NCBI GenBank assembly: GCA_037976565.1
Contig: CP137683.1
Location: forward strand, 11,397,665 to 11,461,664
Length of the DNA: 64,000 bases
Source: Mesocentrotus franciscanus
Lineage: Eukaryota > Echinodermata > Echinoidea > Camarodonta > Strongylocentrotidae
Direction of reading: 5' to 3'
Shown here one piece after another: positions 11,930-24,093 of the stretch. The translations under genes and the position numbers were made by a program. Under the pieces are notes generated by a model, which worked only from the letters and a program-made list of their open reading frames with translations, was not told the DNA's origin and ran no database searches. Position 1 is the stretch's first letter, and every line of letters starts with the position of its first letter.

Positions 11930-13620
11930 GTTTTACAGCAACCATTGATAGAATTTTTGAATTTCACCTTCTTTTCCAAATGTATAGCTACTTACACCTT
12001 CCAGATATGATTTCACCATAAACTTAAAATCAACCCATAAAGAATTTGCGTTGTATTTTTTTACCTTTGAATGTACATTTTATATAATTTCGATAGACTG
12101 TATACTGTGCTATGTTGCAAATAAGATTTAACGTATCGCAAGTTACATCATCCACTTTATATCCTATCACTAGAAGTTCTTCACTTATATATATATTTAT
12201 TTTGAAAAGGTGATATAAAAGCCGTTGAAGGATTTTTCAAAATGTTCGTACGAGTTTACAGTGTAATAAAAAATGAAAAGTTGTTTCAACTCCCACATCC
12301 TGTCTACATCTTAGCATTTTCTTTTGAAGGTAAAATATTGTTCAGAAATTTAAAATTAAATTGCCCAATCCTGTTTTCTCTAATTGTACATATTTTGAAC
12401 TGAAAACCATTTTCTAATTGAAAGAGTCTGGTAATGACAAAACATTAGACCAAAATGATATAGTTCACGGTTCTTGAGAAACCTACACACTCAATATTGA
12501 ATATGTCTTTTTTGTAGTTATAGAACCAAGAGTTATATCATCTCCTGTTTAAAGCCCCACTGCACTACTTATAGCTACTTGCTCCCTCTATATGGAAAAC
12601 AATGCCTAAGCAGAGGTCTAATCCCTCCTGGCCAAACTGGTGCAGACGGGCTGTAAGTGTAATTAAATCATCTCCCTTTCGTTTGCACTCAATGGCATTT
12701 TTTCTAGATGTCATCTTATTCAGAAAGTAAACAGGAAAGGATTTTTTTAATTTTGCATATTTTACCGGTATATCAAATAATAACTGAGAAGTATATATCG
12801 AGTTGTTTAGAACACCTGGTTCCTTCCATTTACCGTCTCTAATCACAAGGTTTACTTTCATTAAAGTCACGATACCAGCCTGATTCCATTTTTTGAATAC
12901 CAGCATATGATTATTAAATTTTGTATTTCTATTGTTCCATAAAATTTGATTTTTTATATCTTTTACTTCAAATAAACCAACATACCTTATCATTGACCAA
13001 ATGCAAAGAAAGTCATGATAGAAACTAGGTAACTTTATTTTTTTACAAAGATGATCCATATGATATTAATCAAAACATAAAGGGATCTCTCCAACTTTAG
13101 AGAGCCAATATTTAAAAATAAATTTCCAACTACGTTCACTTTCTTCTAGTAACCTGCTTATCCACGATATCTTTAGCGACCTAACCTTTGATTCTAAATG
13201 TACAACTAGACCACCTTTTTGGGGTCTATTAACACAAACATTTCTTTTTACCTTTTCTTTGCGTGAATTCCAAATAAAAGAGTAAATCATTTTATTCAAA
13301 ACTGTAATAATACTCTCAGGTACCTTGATTATCTTGGCTGGATAAACAATTTGAGACAGCATCAATGTTTTGATAATTACAACCTTTCCATAGTATTTAA
13401 ATTTCTTAGTTTCCAAACTCGTATAATATTTTGAATTTTATCATTGTTTCTTTTAAGATGTCCTTTTCTGTATTTAGTACTTTTTCCCCAATCATTAAGG
13501 TTAAATAAATAATTCCCTTTTGAGAAGCATTCCTTCTTTCCAATCTAAGGAAATACTTCGTACTTTTACCCTCTTGTTCCGTCCATTTCACTTTAGCTCT
13601 TTCATATGCACCTTTGGATT
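11930..13620 (-). pseudogene. Tx1/L1-like LINE with internal deletion (pre-RT segment plus C-terminal domain)
   Basis: On the minus strand, 13591-13430 encodes the segment just before an L1-type reverse transcriptase (EGKSTKYFLRLERRN ... FKILYEF). It is joined directly to the region after the RT core (KKFKYYGKVVIIKTLMLSQ, then GGLVVHLESKVRSLKISWIS) at 13416-13066 and 13059-12565. Beyond a stop at about 12565 the C-terminal part continues in decayed form to about 11930, including a Cys/His motif (ETTFHFLLHC) as seen at the end of L1/Tx1 proteins. The catalytic palm with YADD is absent here and lies 1.2 kb downstream on the same strand. Confidence 0.8.
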
Positions 13621-13654
13621 AAAATTACTAATTTTTTTTTCGGACTGAAATTAC

Positions 13655-13872
13655 AAAGCATATGGGCTTTTGACCCACATCCATTGCTTCAGCCCAACAT
13701 AAGTTGTTGCTAGATAGGACAAACATTATGGATTGCCCTACTAACACGTAATGTATGCAATTCGCATTTTGACATATTGAGATACAATTATTTGTAACAA
13801 GTGAATGAAATAATTTGTAACGAGGCACTTAACAAAGATTTATGCATTTCATTTGATTACATTACGAAAATG
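13655..13872. repeat. Fragment of the foldback repeat family (F1)
   Basis: TTGTTGCTAG...AATGTATGCAATTCGC matches 17650-17712, and CACTTAACAAAGATTTATGC...ATTACATTACGAAAATGG is one arm of the palindrome at 50279-50527. This copy is rearranged and incomplete. Confidence 0.55.
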
Positions 13873-15988
13873 GCCTATTGATTGAAAGCGAGCAAAGTTG
13901 CAAATCCCACGGTAACATTGAGATGTTTGCCTTTGTTTGGTGTACAATGCAAATTGCGCCAAAATGAAAGAGTGTCCGATGTAGAACAAATAACTTTCTT
14001 GGTCGGATTATCCCGGATTATAAAGCCAATCGATCTCTAAGCATGCTAAATGAAAGAGCTTATGCGGGCAATACATAATATACCGGTAAGGCACAAAGGA
14101 AGTTGCTTGATAAGTTAAGACTTCCCGTCAGTCCGCTTCTTTAATTCAACGCAAATTACTCAAGTTCAAAACAAATGTACTGGTGAACTCAATCTTTTAT
14201 CCAACTCTCGGTCTGATATCACTAATTTCGCACTATATGCTGGGTTTTAAACAAGGTTTAAAAAGGCAATGAGCGTACAGCCCGAGAGACGTAAGTGGAA
14301 TTTTATTTTAAAAGGCAATCCAACCTCTGTAATGAGTTAACTTGATGTATAAAAGCAGAAAAGTAGGAGAACCAGAAAGGCCAAAGTTTGATATAAGTCC
14401 GACCAATAATTGTCGACGTCGTCCTGCGAGTCATGACTGACCCTTTGTGACCCTATTGATGATGACGTTCCAACCACTTCTAACCTGGGCATAGCGATGG
14501 GCTGTGCAGATGTTCATGCCAGTAATCGCTTTTATTCCATCAGCCCATCGACCAATAGGCCTAATAAGAAAGTTATAAGTGTTTGAAATATGAGATCGCT
14601 ATATCTATACGAATCTCAACCTGGCAATTTGGTCAGTGGATTGTGACGTATGCACGGACAACTCTCCTGTTTGTCGTGTACACAAATATCATTAATTTCT
14701 GTTTTTATCCTAAGCGCTTTCTCCCTTCGGTCACCACTCAACACATATTGTGGAAATCATATCATTACAGTAATACAGGTCCTCTAAAAATAAAAGGCCC
14801 TCCTGAGTTATACCCCCCAGAAAATAGAAATTTTAGCTATTTTGTGTGTTGGAACAAATGGGAAAGTTGTCCGACACTACGTAACAGTGACATTAGCGCT
14901 TAGAGACTTCGGTGGAAAGCATTTTATAAGCACCGTTTTTATTATTATTATTTATTATTATGATTACAGACTCAGCCAATTTGAAAGCCCCATACCGATA
15001 TAGCCTAATGATTTTTAAAAATTCCAAAAATTCATAGCTTTCTTATCGTATGTCCGATTTCATTCAAACTTTCACCAGTGTGCTTCTCTGATATTTATGT
15101 TTTCTATTAGATTAGTTTACTATTAAGGTTGGATTTTCCTTGAACACGTCTGTGACCCAGCATTGTGTTGAACTTGTTTGAGTATTAGCACAATTTACGG
15201 GCCCTAGACGTTTTGAGCAAATAACCGATAACATTTAGAGACAAATAAATATAATTTTCATGATGATATAATTGATTATTTTATGGCAACCTACAATATA
15301 AAAGTTGATGATTTAATGACAACTTACACCAACAACAAAAAATCAATAGCTTTTAGTAAATAATATCTGGATCCAATACATGTTAGCTGCATAACATTGA
15401 GTTTTCAAATATCTTTATTTCACATGTGCAGATGGGCAAAATAATTCGGGATTATTCATTGTAGAATAATACCGAAAACATTCATATCCATCACAAAACA
15501 TAACTATCAGCAGTTTACGCTTGAATTCAAATGTTAATAGGCTTGACCGCCTTTCAATGTGTTGCATTCATACTGCCACAGCAGTAGGTAGCTATATAGT
15601 AGGGCTTTGTGATCAGAATACATGTATGCTTTTACACACAGGATAATAGCACAGACCTAACATAGCTATGCATGGGCTACGGGAAACCAATTAGCGAACG
15701 AAAGGGGCTCATTAGCGTGAAGAGATAATTAGTTGCAATTAAGTGGCACACGGGACTGCCACAGTAACTTAAATTACCATCGACTTTATCGCGCAAAAAC
15801 TTCAGACACGACAAAGTCAAAGGGAGCACCAAGTAAAGTGGCATTGGTTGCAACGTACAGCAACAGGCAACAGCAACCGCAAAATAGTTTTTCTTTTCAT
15901 TGTTTCTTTGACATTGAGTAGGCATAACACACACAGGAAACGAGATTATGAACATACTTCATGTTCATCCTTTGTATATATGAGCAGG
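13873..15988. other. Non-genic stretch
   Basis: No gene supported. The 106-residue open frame at 14583-14903 has no recognisable domain, and its second half crosses repeat-like sequence. An ATT-rich microsatellite lies at 14938-14960. Confidence 0.4.
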
Positions 15989-16260
15989 GTGTTCCAAATA
16001 AGGAATTAAGAGGGCATTCCAGAAAACTTTACCAAAGACGTTCCAGAACACAACTAGCTGGCCACTTTTATTCTAACAGCTCGAGTGGTCCAACCTTGGA
16101 ATAATCTACCAGACAAAGTTTTGTCTGCACCTACCGTGGCGACTTTTAAGAGTCAATTGAGAGCCCTTCCCTTAGGGATATCTAGAGGACTAATCTACCA
16201 AGTAAGTTAGTTCCTTTCTACAAGTGGTAAATACACAAATCAATAAATGAAATGATAATA
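15989..16260 (+). pseudogene. 3' end of a non-LTR retrotransposon
   Basis: Plus-strand translation gives ELRGHSRKLYQRRSRTQLA and, after a one-base frameshift near 16052, TARVVQPWNNLPDKVLSAPT followed by VATFKSQL. This RGHxxKL...(F/Y)F...RVVxxWNxLPxxVxxAPxVxxFKxxL pattern is the C-terminal end of many invertebrate LINE reverse transcriptases. A terminator follows at about 16208 and an AATAAATGA-type end at about 16240-16252. The copy is 5'-truncated and frameshifted. Confidence 0.75.
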
Positions 16261-16559
16261 ACGCCGCGCATTTAACATGTAAAAGCAATTCAACTTCATG
16301 GAAACATTTCACGTTCATCAACGCTAAATTAAAACAGATGACGGAGATATAGGCCTATGTTGGTAACTCTATCTGTATCAACTCCAAGAAGTATAATGAT
16401 GGGAGGTGTGTCTTACCTGGGGTAGCAAAGAGGAAGATTTGTGTGTGTGTCGTCTCGCATCGTCAATAGAACTGATCGCTGCTTGTTGTGGCTCCGCCCA
16501 TCATCGGTGCAGATAATATCTATCCGACACGCTTCGCGAGAGGGCGTCCTTCATCGTCA

Positions 16560-17110
16560 ATACTCGCTGGATGAGCATAAAGACAAAATTCTCTTCTCTC
16601 TCTTCCTTATTAACTGTCTTTTTTCTTTCCATCCTTCCTTTCATATTCCTTTAATCTTTCTTTCTCTGTTTATTTATTCCTTTATTTCCCCTTTTCCTTC
16701 TCTCTTTCTGTCTTACTTAATTCATTTTTTAAAATAAAATGTATTCATTCATCCGATAAGTATACATTCACAATTCAATAAATAAATTAATGAATTGATG
16801 AATAAATAAATTTGATAAAAAAATAAAGAATTAAGTAAGACAGAAAAAGAGAAGGAAAAGAAAAAATAAAGGAATATCGGATATTCATCTATTCATCTAT
16901 TGAATATTTTGAATCTTGAATTATTCCTTCATTTTTTTATTAAAGTATTTTTAAGGGCAAATGCGGCATTTTTACTTTTTTTCTTCTTTTATTTCCTTTA
17001 CTTTCATTTCCTTTCCTTTCTTTCCTTTCATTTCCTTTCCTTTCCTTTCCTTTTTTCTTTTCTTTTCTTTATCTTCTTTTCTTTTCTTTTCTACTCTCTT
17101 GTTTATTTCA
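16560..17110. repeat. Polypyrimidine tract with a large imperfect hairpin
   Basis: Pyrimidine-rich runs occupy 16590-16720 and 16965-17105. Within the block, about 16678-16735 (CCTTCTCTCTTTCTGTCTTA) is the complement of about 16815-16872 (TAAGTAAGACAGAAAAAGAG), giving two arms of about 55 bases around an AT-rich loop. The open frames here are low-complexity Phe/Ser/Leu strings and are not called as genes. Confidence 0.6.
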
Positions 17111-17520
17111 TTTATTCTTCTCATTTTATTGTTCTTGTTGCAAAGATTTTACATCATGTACAGGATTGGCCCGTTATGATGTAGATGTGCGTGGATGAGG
17201 AGGGGGGGGGCTGTTAGTTATCTCTACATTTTTCAAGTTTGTGAGCGAGCGAAGAAAGCGAGTAAAATAATACTGGATACTTGTCAATTGGTGGCAGTCA
17301 CATAGCTCGTTTACGTAATTCTTTCCTTGAAGTTTCCTTTATAAGTTATGACAAATCACAAAGAAAACCCACCTCTTGTAAATATAGGGTAATGGTTGCC
17401 AGAATAGTAGCATTATATAAAATACCAGAATAGTAGCAATTTCACATTTTCGGTGAGGGTCGGGGTGACTGAGCTGTGATCCCCTTTTTACGAAAATGTA
17501 TGAGATAAACTAAGCATCGT

Positions 17521-17725
17521 GCGTATCTATAGCAATAGTAATGTCGTAATGAAATTGTATTTAATGCATAAATGCATAAATCTTTGTTAAGTACCATGTT
17601 AAAAATTAGTTAATTCACCTTTTACGAATAAGAATTGCATACATTAATTGTTGCTAGGTACACACATTATGACTTGTCCTGCAAAACAACACGGAATGTA
17701 TGCAATTCGCGTTCTGCCGATAAAA
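17521..17725. repeat. Fragment of the foldback repeat family (F1)
   Basis: GCATAAATCTTTGTTAAGTA and AATGTATGCAATTCGCGTTC match the fragments at 13655-13872, and the first matches the left arm of the palindrome at 50279-50527. Boundaries are approximate. Confidence 0.5.
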
Positions 17726-17974
17726 AAGTTTTAAGGTGAATTGCTATTAGAATTGTATAATGACTCTCTTCCAAACTTGTGATTGTATAGATCTGCTTGC
17801 TTCACAAAATTGTGTTGGTACGGGGGTTACAGTCTTAAAATCCGGAATGACAATTCAAACGCGACATTGCGATATTACCCGTAATGCACTTCGCCTTTGT
17901 TTACAAACAATAAATGGCGTGCAGACGCAGTGCGCGCAAATGCGCTTGATGATGTCCGGTGCGCGTCTTATTTT

Positions 17975-18474
17975 NNNNNNNNNNNNNNNNNNNNNNNNNN
18001 NNNNNNNNNNNNNNNNNNNNNNNNNNNNNNNNNNNNNNNNNNNNNNNNNNNNNNNNNNNNNNNNNNNNNNNNNNNNNNNNNNNNNNNNNNNNNNNNNNNN
18101 NNNNNNNNNNNNNNNNNNNNNNNNNNNNNNNNNNNNNNNNNNNNNNNNNNNNNNNNNNNNNNNNNNNNNNNNNNNNNNNNNNNNNNNNNNNNNNNNNNNN
18201 NNNNNNNNNNNNNNNNNNNNNNNNNNNNNNNNNNNNNNNNNNNNNNNNNNNNNNNNNNNNNNNNNNNNNNNNNNNNNNNNNNNNNNNNNNNNNNNNNNNN
18301 NNNNNNNNNNNNNNNNNNNNNNNNNNNNNNNNNNNNNNNNNNNNNNNNNNNNNNNNNNNNNNNNNNNNNNNNNNNNNNNNNNNNNNNNNNNNNNNNNNNN
18401 NNNNNNNNNNNNNNNNNNNNNNNNNNNNNNNNNNNNNNNNNNNNNNNNNNNNNNNNNNNNNNNNNNNNNNNNNN
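17975..18474. other. Assembly gap (500 N)
   Basis: Exactly 500 N, the usual placeholder for a gap of unknown size. It ends five bases before the left end of element A, so the left flank and target duplication of A cannot be read. Confidence 0.98.
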
Positions 18475-18516
18475 TGTATATGAGGCGCCGTTTGTAAAAC
18501 TATTATATAGACAAAT

Positions 18517-19253
18517 TATATGTTATATAATCATTATTTAACAAATAATAACCATTATTTACATATAATGCAAGTAAATGTACAATTTTATTTGTAAATA
18601 ATTCTTAACCCAGTTTCATTATTTATAAATAATTACAATTCATACTTCATTATTTATAAATAATTACAATTCATACTTCATTATTTATAAATAATTACAA
18701 TTCACATTTCCATTATTTATAAATAATGACAAAGTACGTTTCATTATTTATATATAATTGCCATTATTTATAAATAATTACAATTCACATTTCCATTATT
18801 TATAAATAATGACAAAGTACGTTTCATTATTTATATATAATTGCCATTATATATAAATAATTACAAATCATATCTTCATTATTTATATATAATGACAAAA
18901 TACATTATCATTATTTATATATAATTGCTATTATTTATAAATAATTACAATTCATATTTTCATTATTTATAAACAATTACATTTCTAAATTATATTATTT
19001 ATAAATAATTACAATTCCCATTTTCATTGTTTATAAATAATTGCCATTATTTATAAATAATTGCAATTCACATTTCCATTATTTATAAATAATAACGATT
19101 CCCTCTTTATTATTTATAAATAATAACTGTTCACGAACCTTTTATACATATATAATAAAAAGCGCATTTCCATTATATATATATAATGAAAAGCGCACTT
19201 CCATTATATAATATATAATGAAAAGCGCAAAACCATTATATATAAATAATGAT
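18517..19253. repeat. Array of short AT palindromes in the left TIR of A
   Basis: Some 25 self-complementary cores of the type ATTATTTATAAATAAT (variants with TATATA or ATATAT centres), spaced by about 10-15 bases of semi-conserved linker such as TACAATTCACATTTCC and GACAAAGTACGTTTC. A three-core higher-order unit of about 82 bp is repeated at 18691-18772 and 18773-18853. The last units carry AAAGCGCA linkers. Each core can extrude as a small hairpin. Confidence 0.85.
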
Positions 19254-19289
19254 TGTACATGCAAATGTGGCAATGGTGGTACCACCCAT

Positions 19290-19496
19290 AATATGAATAT
19301 TCATGAGTTGGACTATTATTATTATTCTTTATTCCAGGCACCTTTCCATTTTGTGCTCTTATCAGAAATCCTACGTGCGGTTAATAAGTCTCTGTATCAC
19401 TATTCTCCTTCTTTTTTGTATGCAGATTTGGGTATAATGATTGATATCTGTAGTCATTCCCATGATTTTAATAAGAAATTATTCTCATATCTGTGA
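19290..19496 (+). other. 67-codon open stretch conserved in both TIR arms of A (coding doubtful)
   Basis: A frame beginning MNIHELDYYYYSLFQAPFHF and ending KKLFSYL-stop is open here and in the opposite arm (44220-44017, minus). The arms differ at four residues (Y/C, P/S, I/N, S/N), all replacements. With no synonymous excess there is no sign of selection on a protein; the open frame may persist only because the arms are alike. No family is recognised. Confidence 0.3.
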
Positions 19497-19558
19497 TGTA
19501 ATTTTTTTACGTACGATTGCCTGAAGACAAGACTTTCGCTGCTTGCATAGTTAATGTA

Positions 19559-19610
19559 TGACGTCACCCGCACAGAGTGAGAGTTTGAGTTTTTCTTTGA
19601 AAGTTTGATG
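19559..19610 (+). promoter_or_regulatory. Probable promoter and first exon inside the TIR of A
   Basis: TGACGTCA (19559-19566) is followed about 45 bases on by ATG at 19608-19610 directly at a consensus donor, GTGAGT. Joined to the acceptor at 20686, the ATG reads in phase into ENVQRDLSQK. The same CRE, ATG and donor also lie in the right arm, facing inward (near 28460-28511 and 43940-43960). Transcription is inferred, not shown. Confidence 0.45.
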
Positions 19611-21429
19611 GTGAGTACAGCTGTAATTACGTTAAAATCTCGTAAATTGAATAATATTTATAAACATATCTGCTGATAGTATGAATCTGCGGTTTATCTG
19701 TGCATCATGAAGTGGTTTAAAATTGTTATATGTGATGAATTTAGGAATAATCTACACTCGAACTTTTGATTCGTTTTTATCGTCGTGAGTAATATTTCAG
19801 CTCGATTGCCGTCGTCACCCAGTCACTCCCGACAGCTTGGCCCAAACTTTCGGGCGGGACTATCTCTGAAAATTAGATACGAGTAGGCCCAGGCCTATAG
19901 ACTGTAATACTTACATATGATATTATAGCCCTAGATCACTTCACTGCATCAATGATCCAAGCTTTTTGTTACTTTTAGGTTCGACTGTTGAATAACTACT
20001 TTCATAGTTGGGTCAGAAGAAAATTAATAGTGTACACTAAAAAGTAATAAAGTATGGTCACAGTTGCAAGATAAGTGCCAAAATTTGGACCAGATTACAT
20101 TTATAGACTAGAGTAGACTGAGTTAGACTTAGAGAATAGAGGCCTACAGAGTACAGTGCAGTAAATAATTGCCAATTGGACTACCTGTGAATGTGATACT
20201 CGTACTCGTAGTCGTACAAAGTCGTAGCTGTCTAACAAATTAACACACGATCCCCCATATTATTCAGTCTAGACTACTGTACAGACTACAGTATATTAGT
20301 GGTGCCTGTGTGTTTCTCAAACTCTTTGTTGGCTTTAATAGCCTTTGCCTCTAATCTCTATCTTTGAATTTTTGTTTGTTGTAAACACGATTAAGTTTTC
20401 TCTGTCATAGGCTAATGACATAGCTATAGGTCCATATTTATTTTGTGCTGTCTCAATTTGATAAAATGAACAGTTACGAGACATGGATCTAGATTATCTA
20501 GAGATCAACTAGATCTAGATCAAGAAATTGAACATAAATTTCAATGTTAGATAAAGGAGGGCTTTTTTGGTAAAGAGAAAATCCAAATTAAAAAGCACAG
20601 TTAATTTTGCAAATGCTCATCAATGTTTAAATGATCATGCTCATTTTCTTTTATTCTAGAATTAAATTCCCCTCTCTTTTTTACAGGAAAATGTACAGAG
20701 AGACTTGTCGCAGAAATGCTTGCTTCGCGTCTTGGAGTATGTGCTTGAAACAAGAATGTCCTGGAGAAAACAGACCACCACAAGAGAAGGTAAACATATT
20801 TACCTTTGATCTTATAACTTGATCTGTTTAGTTTTTTCAAGTAAAAGGAAATTTTGAAATGAGTGAGATCAAGGCCAAGTTGGAGGGGGATGCAAAGGGC
20901 TGGTTTGAGAAGTATCCATTCAGGGGGTGGCTATGTATGAATCCACATGTCTACTAACAAGTTGCTGAAGTGTTTATTTAATGTGTACCGACTACCGGTA
21001 TTTAACTTCCAATATACAATATCTCTTTAGAATTAACATTTTAAGCTCATGTGCAAGGGGAGGGGGTCCAGTACATGAAAAGGAATGACAAGCAAAAGAA
21101 TAAAATAATTGACCTTCAAATTTTGCTGAAAAAGTAAACGTTGTAGACAACTAAAATATTAAATAATGCTATTTTATTTCAAATTTGGTTAATATTTATT
21201 GCATTGTTTATAATTCTGTTCCAGGGATTGAGAAGGAGGGCTTCATGTTGAGAGATCATGAGGTGCCTTGAGGCTCCAGTCTTGATGTTCTGCCCCTTAC
21301 CTCAAAGCAATGGCCTCTTGTGCCTGACAATATAGGAGCAACTCACAATGGACTGGTAATTCATATTGAATATTACAATGTTTTTAAAAATCCGGGAAAG
21401 AAACAGATAAATTCATAGCAAGTGAGTCT

Positions 21430-21700
21430 GTCATGGCATTTTGCGTGACCCAACATCTGCTCCTGCAACGACTGCTCAAGGCTTTATTCGTCAAATGTGT
21501 AGGGTTAGGCCGAGGGTTGCAATTGGGATTGAGGTTAGATGTAAGGTTGGGTTTGGTCTAGTGTTGGGTCCAGGGATGAAGTTAAGTATTTGGTTTAATA
21601 GTGTAGGAAATTGACGTGGAGCAAATGTCTCAGGAACAAGTGTCGTACAATCAGATTTTCCAGGTGCTGGTGGAGCTGTATGTATGTTACTCATCATTGG
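21430..21700. repeat. GGTTAG-type dispersed repeat fragment
   Basis: A stretch of degenerate GGGTTAGG/GGTTGGG text flanked by CTGCTC...GCAACGACTG and GGAGCAAATGTCTCAGG. Similar text occurs at 59570-59672 joined to 60912-61000 (split there by a TTAA element), and at 61550-61735. A dispersed non-coding family is likely. Confidence 0.45.
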
Positions 21701-21784
21701 CAGTTTAAAAATCTTCCTTTGTATTGTGATAGCAGATTAAACATGGTGAAGAGTTGAAGGGAGAATAGTTTACACCACTTCTTT

Positions 21785-22260
21785 CTATCATTATCCTCTC
21801 GCCGACGAAGTCGGAGGGGATATAAACGCTGCTGTGTTTCCGTTCTTCCTTCCATTCGTAACAAATTTGGTTTCCGATCGATAACTTCAGTAATGTTTGA
21901 CGGATTTTAATAAAATTTGATATGAAGGTACATGGTATCAAAACACAGCCTAAGTTCAATTTCCAGTATGTAGGTCAAAGGTCATAGCTCATTAAATATG
22001 CGAATCTGGTTTCTGATCGATAACTTTAGTAATGTTTGACGGATTTTAATGAAATTTGATATGAAGGTACATGGTATCAAAACACAGCCTAAGTGCGATT
22101 TCCAGTATGTAGGTCAAAGGTGAAAGGTCATAGCTCATTAATATGCAAAAACACCTAATTATATATGTGAAAATGTGGTTAACTTCCTTGCCTAGTAATA
22201 TAGTAGTATAGTCTAATGGAGGTAACTTGTTCCGACGTATATAGGCCATTTGTACCCTGC
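21785..22260. repeat. Two-copy direct repeat in a dispersed element
   Basis: A block of about 138 bp (GATCGATAACTT...GTAATGTTTGACGGATTTTA ... GGTCATAGCTCATTAA) occurs at about 21875-22000 and again at about 22012-22145. It is preceded by CGCCGACGAAGTCGGAGGGG and followed by TGCGAGGATGCTACG, which look like the ends of a dispersed repeat. No coding capacity. Confidence 0.6.
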
Positions 22261-24093
22261 GAGGATGCTACGCTTTGTGTTGACTTGTTTACAATAGCTT
22301 TAGTAAACTAAAAATATGCTGACCCCCAGTTTGTGAAACATGTAACACTGTTTTACCAATTAGAAGAAGTACCTGATTTTTACGACATGCTCTATTGTTT
22401 AGTGGTTATGTTGTAACACAAAATGAATTTTTAACCTTAATCCTGGATCGATAGCTAAACATAATATTAACCCTAAAGCTAATCTAAAACCCTATTGCAA
22501 CTTGAGCAATATAACCCTATATCATGATGAAATGAAGCTTGTTTTAAACATTGGCAGACCCAAAGTCAGGTTATCCTAAATTCCTTTATACATACTGGTA
22601 TTTTACAAAGTTGATATTTTAGTTCTAAAATTTCTGCAAAACCTTACCCTGCTGCAAGTGTGTGAAGTAAGTTGGCTCATAGTAGAGCATGAATTTTAAC
22701 CTGCAATTCTCAACCAACACACCCTTGCCACCTGCAATCCATCTCACTTTCACAATATATTCTTTAAACAACATTAACCCAAGTTCAAAATTTGGATTAG
22801 TGATTAAGAAAGGCTACATAAAATTATTAAGTATTCTTTTTCATACTCCTATAATAGAGGGAGGGAGAGGGGGGTAGCCTAGCAGTACAAGATCTAATTA
22901 TCTTATATGACTATATCCTGTTGTCCTGGAGATAGATATCCCAGAACCTGCAAGTGTGATAAAGAAAAATATGTTTGTGTACTAAAAGTAAAATAAAAAC
23001 AAAAACAAATCACTGGAAACTTTTGGTTGTTAATAACTCAAAAGTTACACTCAAATCAAAATGAGGTTTTCACAGCTTAAAGTTTAATGATGTCAAATTT
23101 ATTTGGAGTAAATTCTATGCCATTTCTATGAATGCTATTTTTAAAACAATGGTCTGAATGTTTGATTAGATCTTTTACTCAGACATGTAGTATATTAGTA
23201 ATAAAATGCATGTTTGGCAATATGGTATTTCATTTCAGACCATAATGAGAAGTAATATTTTAATCTGGGATCTGTCGTTGGGCTAATAAGCATGAAAAAT
23301 AAGGAATGTACTCCTGTCGAGCAAACAGTGAATTTATATAAAACTAATAGCCCTTTGAAGATTACTAGAAGAAGAAAAACAACAAGTAGAAAAATAAAAA
23401 TAAATATACTTGTGATGTCAGCTTTAGATCTTAAAGTGCTTGTACAATATTGGATTTTTTTTTTCTTCTTTCAATTAACATTTTATTCATGAACAGCCGG
23501 CTTATCGGAATTGGTTACAAAGATGCAAGTGGACTCGTCTGTAGTAGTTGCTGAAGAGAAACAGTCAGCATAAGGAGCGTGTGACTCCAAACAACGTGGG
23601 TACCTCTCCCAAGTTCATCTCAAATCACAAGGCTCTACAGGAATCAAGACGTGACAGTGGAGGTAGAGAAGGAGTTTGTGACCCTCCAGATTTGGACTAC
23701 TCGCAATACACATAATCAATGGATTGTAGCACTTCTGCACAAAACTCAACAAGTCATGATTGAGAAAAACGCAACAAACTCTCGGTGAAGCATTGATTTA
23801 TATGACTGGTATTTGGGTAGGTTTCAATTATGTCCCAAAAGAACCTCACTGGCCCTTATGGTTCCATGCCACAAGCTGCCCCCCTCCCCTGTTTATGTAA
23901 ACCCAGACAATCAAGGGATCAAATGAATTAAAATCCACACTTGATTAGTAATGAATTGATCTTTTAATATTGTCATCATTTCAGGGTGGTTTGGTTACAG
24001 GTCAGTGTGAGCTTTCTGTGGGTAAAATTTGAGGGTACTTCGTGCGGAGATCAGTGGATGGATATTTCCATGTACAATGCAAGAGAGGTGTCT

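Larger units (their letters stand above)
18479..20167 (+). repeat. Element A left terminal inverted repeat
   Basis: Complement of 45034-43939 followed by 28511-27835. Substitutions and small indels between the arms show that they are separate, diverging sequences and not an assembly mirror. The arm carries, from outside in: a terminal motif, the palindrome array (18517-19253), a 67-codon open stretch kept in both arms, a CRE (TGACGTCA, 19559-19566) and a strong splice donor (ATG|GTGAGT, 19608-19616). It ends near CAGTGCAGTAAAT. Confidence 0.8.
19608..23715 (+). pseudogene. Decayed four-exon reading frame in the interior of element A, function unknown
   Basis: Four segments join with matching splice signals and phases. 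Exon 1 ends with ATG at 19610 (donor GTGAGT). Exon 2 is 20687-20789 (acceptor TTTTTTACAG, donor GTAAAC; ENVQRDLSQKCLLRVLEYVL...). Exon 3 is 21225-21355 (acceptor TTCTGTTCCAG; GIEKEGFMLRDHEVP, one TGA stop, then LTSKQWPLVPDNIGATHNGL). Exon 4 starts at 23497 (acceptor TTCATGAACAG; PAYRNWLQRCKWTRL, two TAG stops, then KRNSQHKERVTPNNVG...) and ends with TAA at 23713-23715. The product would be about 155 residues, basic towards the C-terminus. Phase agreement at three junctions argues for a once-real gene; the stops argue that this copy is dead. No known domain or transposase signature is recognised. It may be the gene of A or a captured host fragment. Confidence 0.45.

Noticed and set aside
14583..14903. 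106-residue open frame
   Set aside because: No recognisable domain, ordinary AT-rich composition, no splice or conservation evidence.
17760..18541. Long open frames across the first gap, and similar ones across the second
   Set aside because: They consist mostly of N and have no meaning.
18517..19253. CRISPR-like array of short palindromic repeats with spacers
   Set aside because: The genome is eukaryotic, linkers are themselves repetitive, the array is copied in inverted orientation in a TIR, and no cas-like gene is present.
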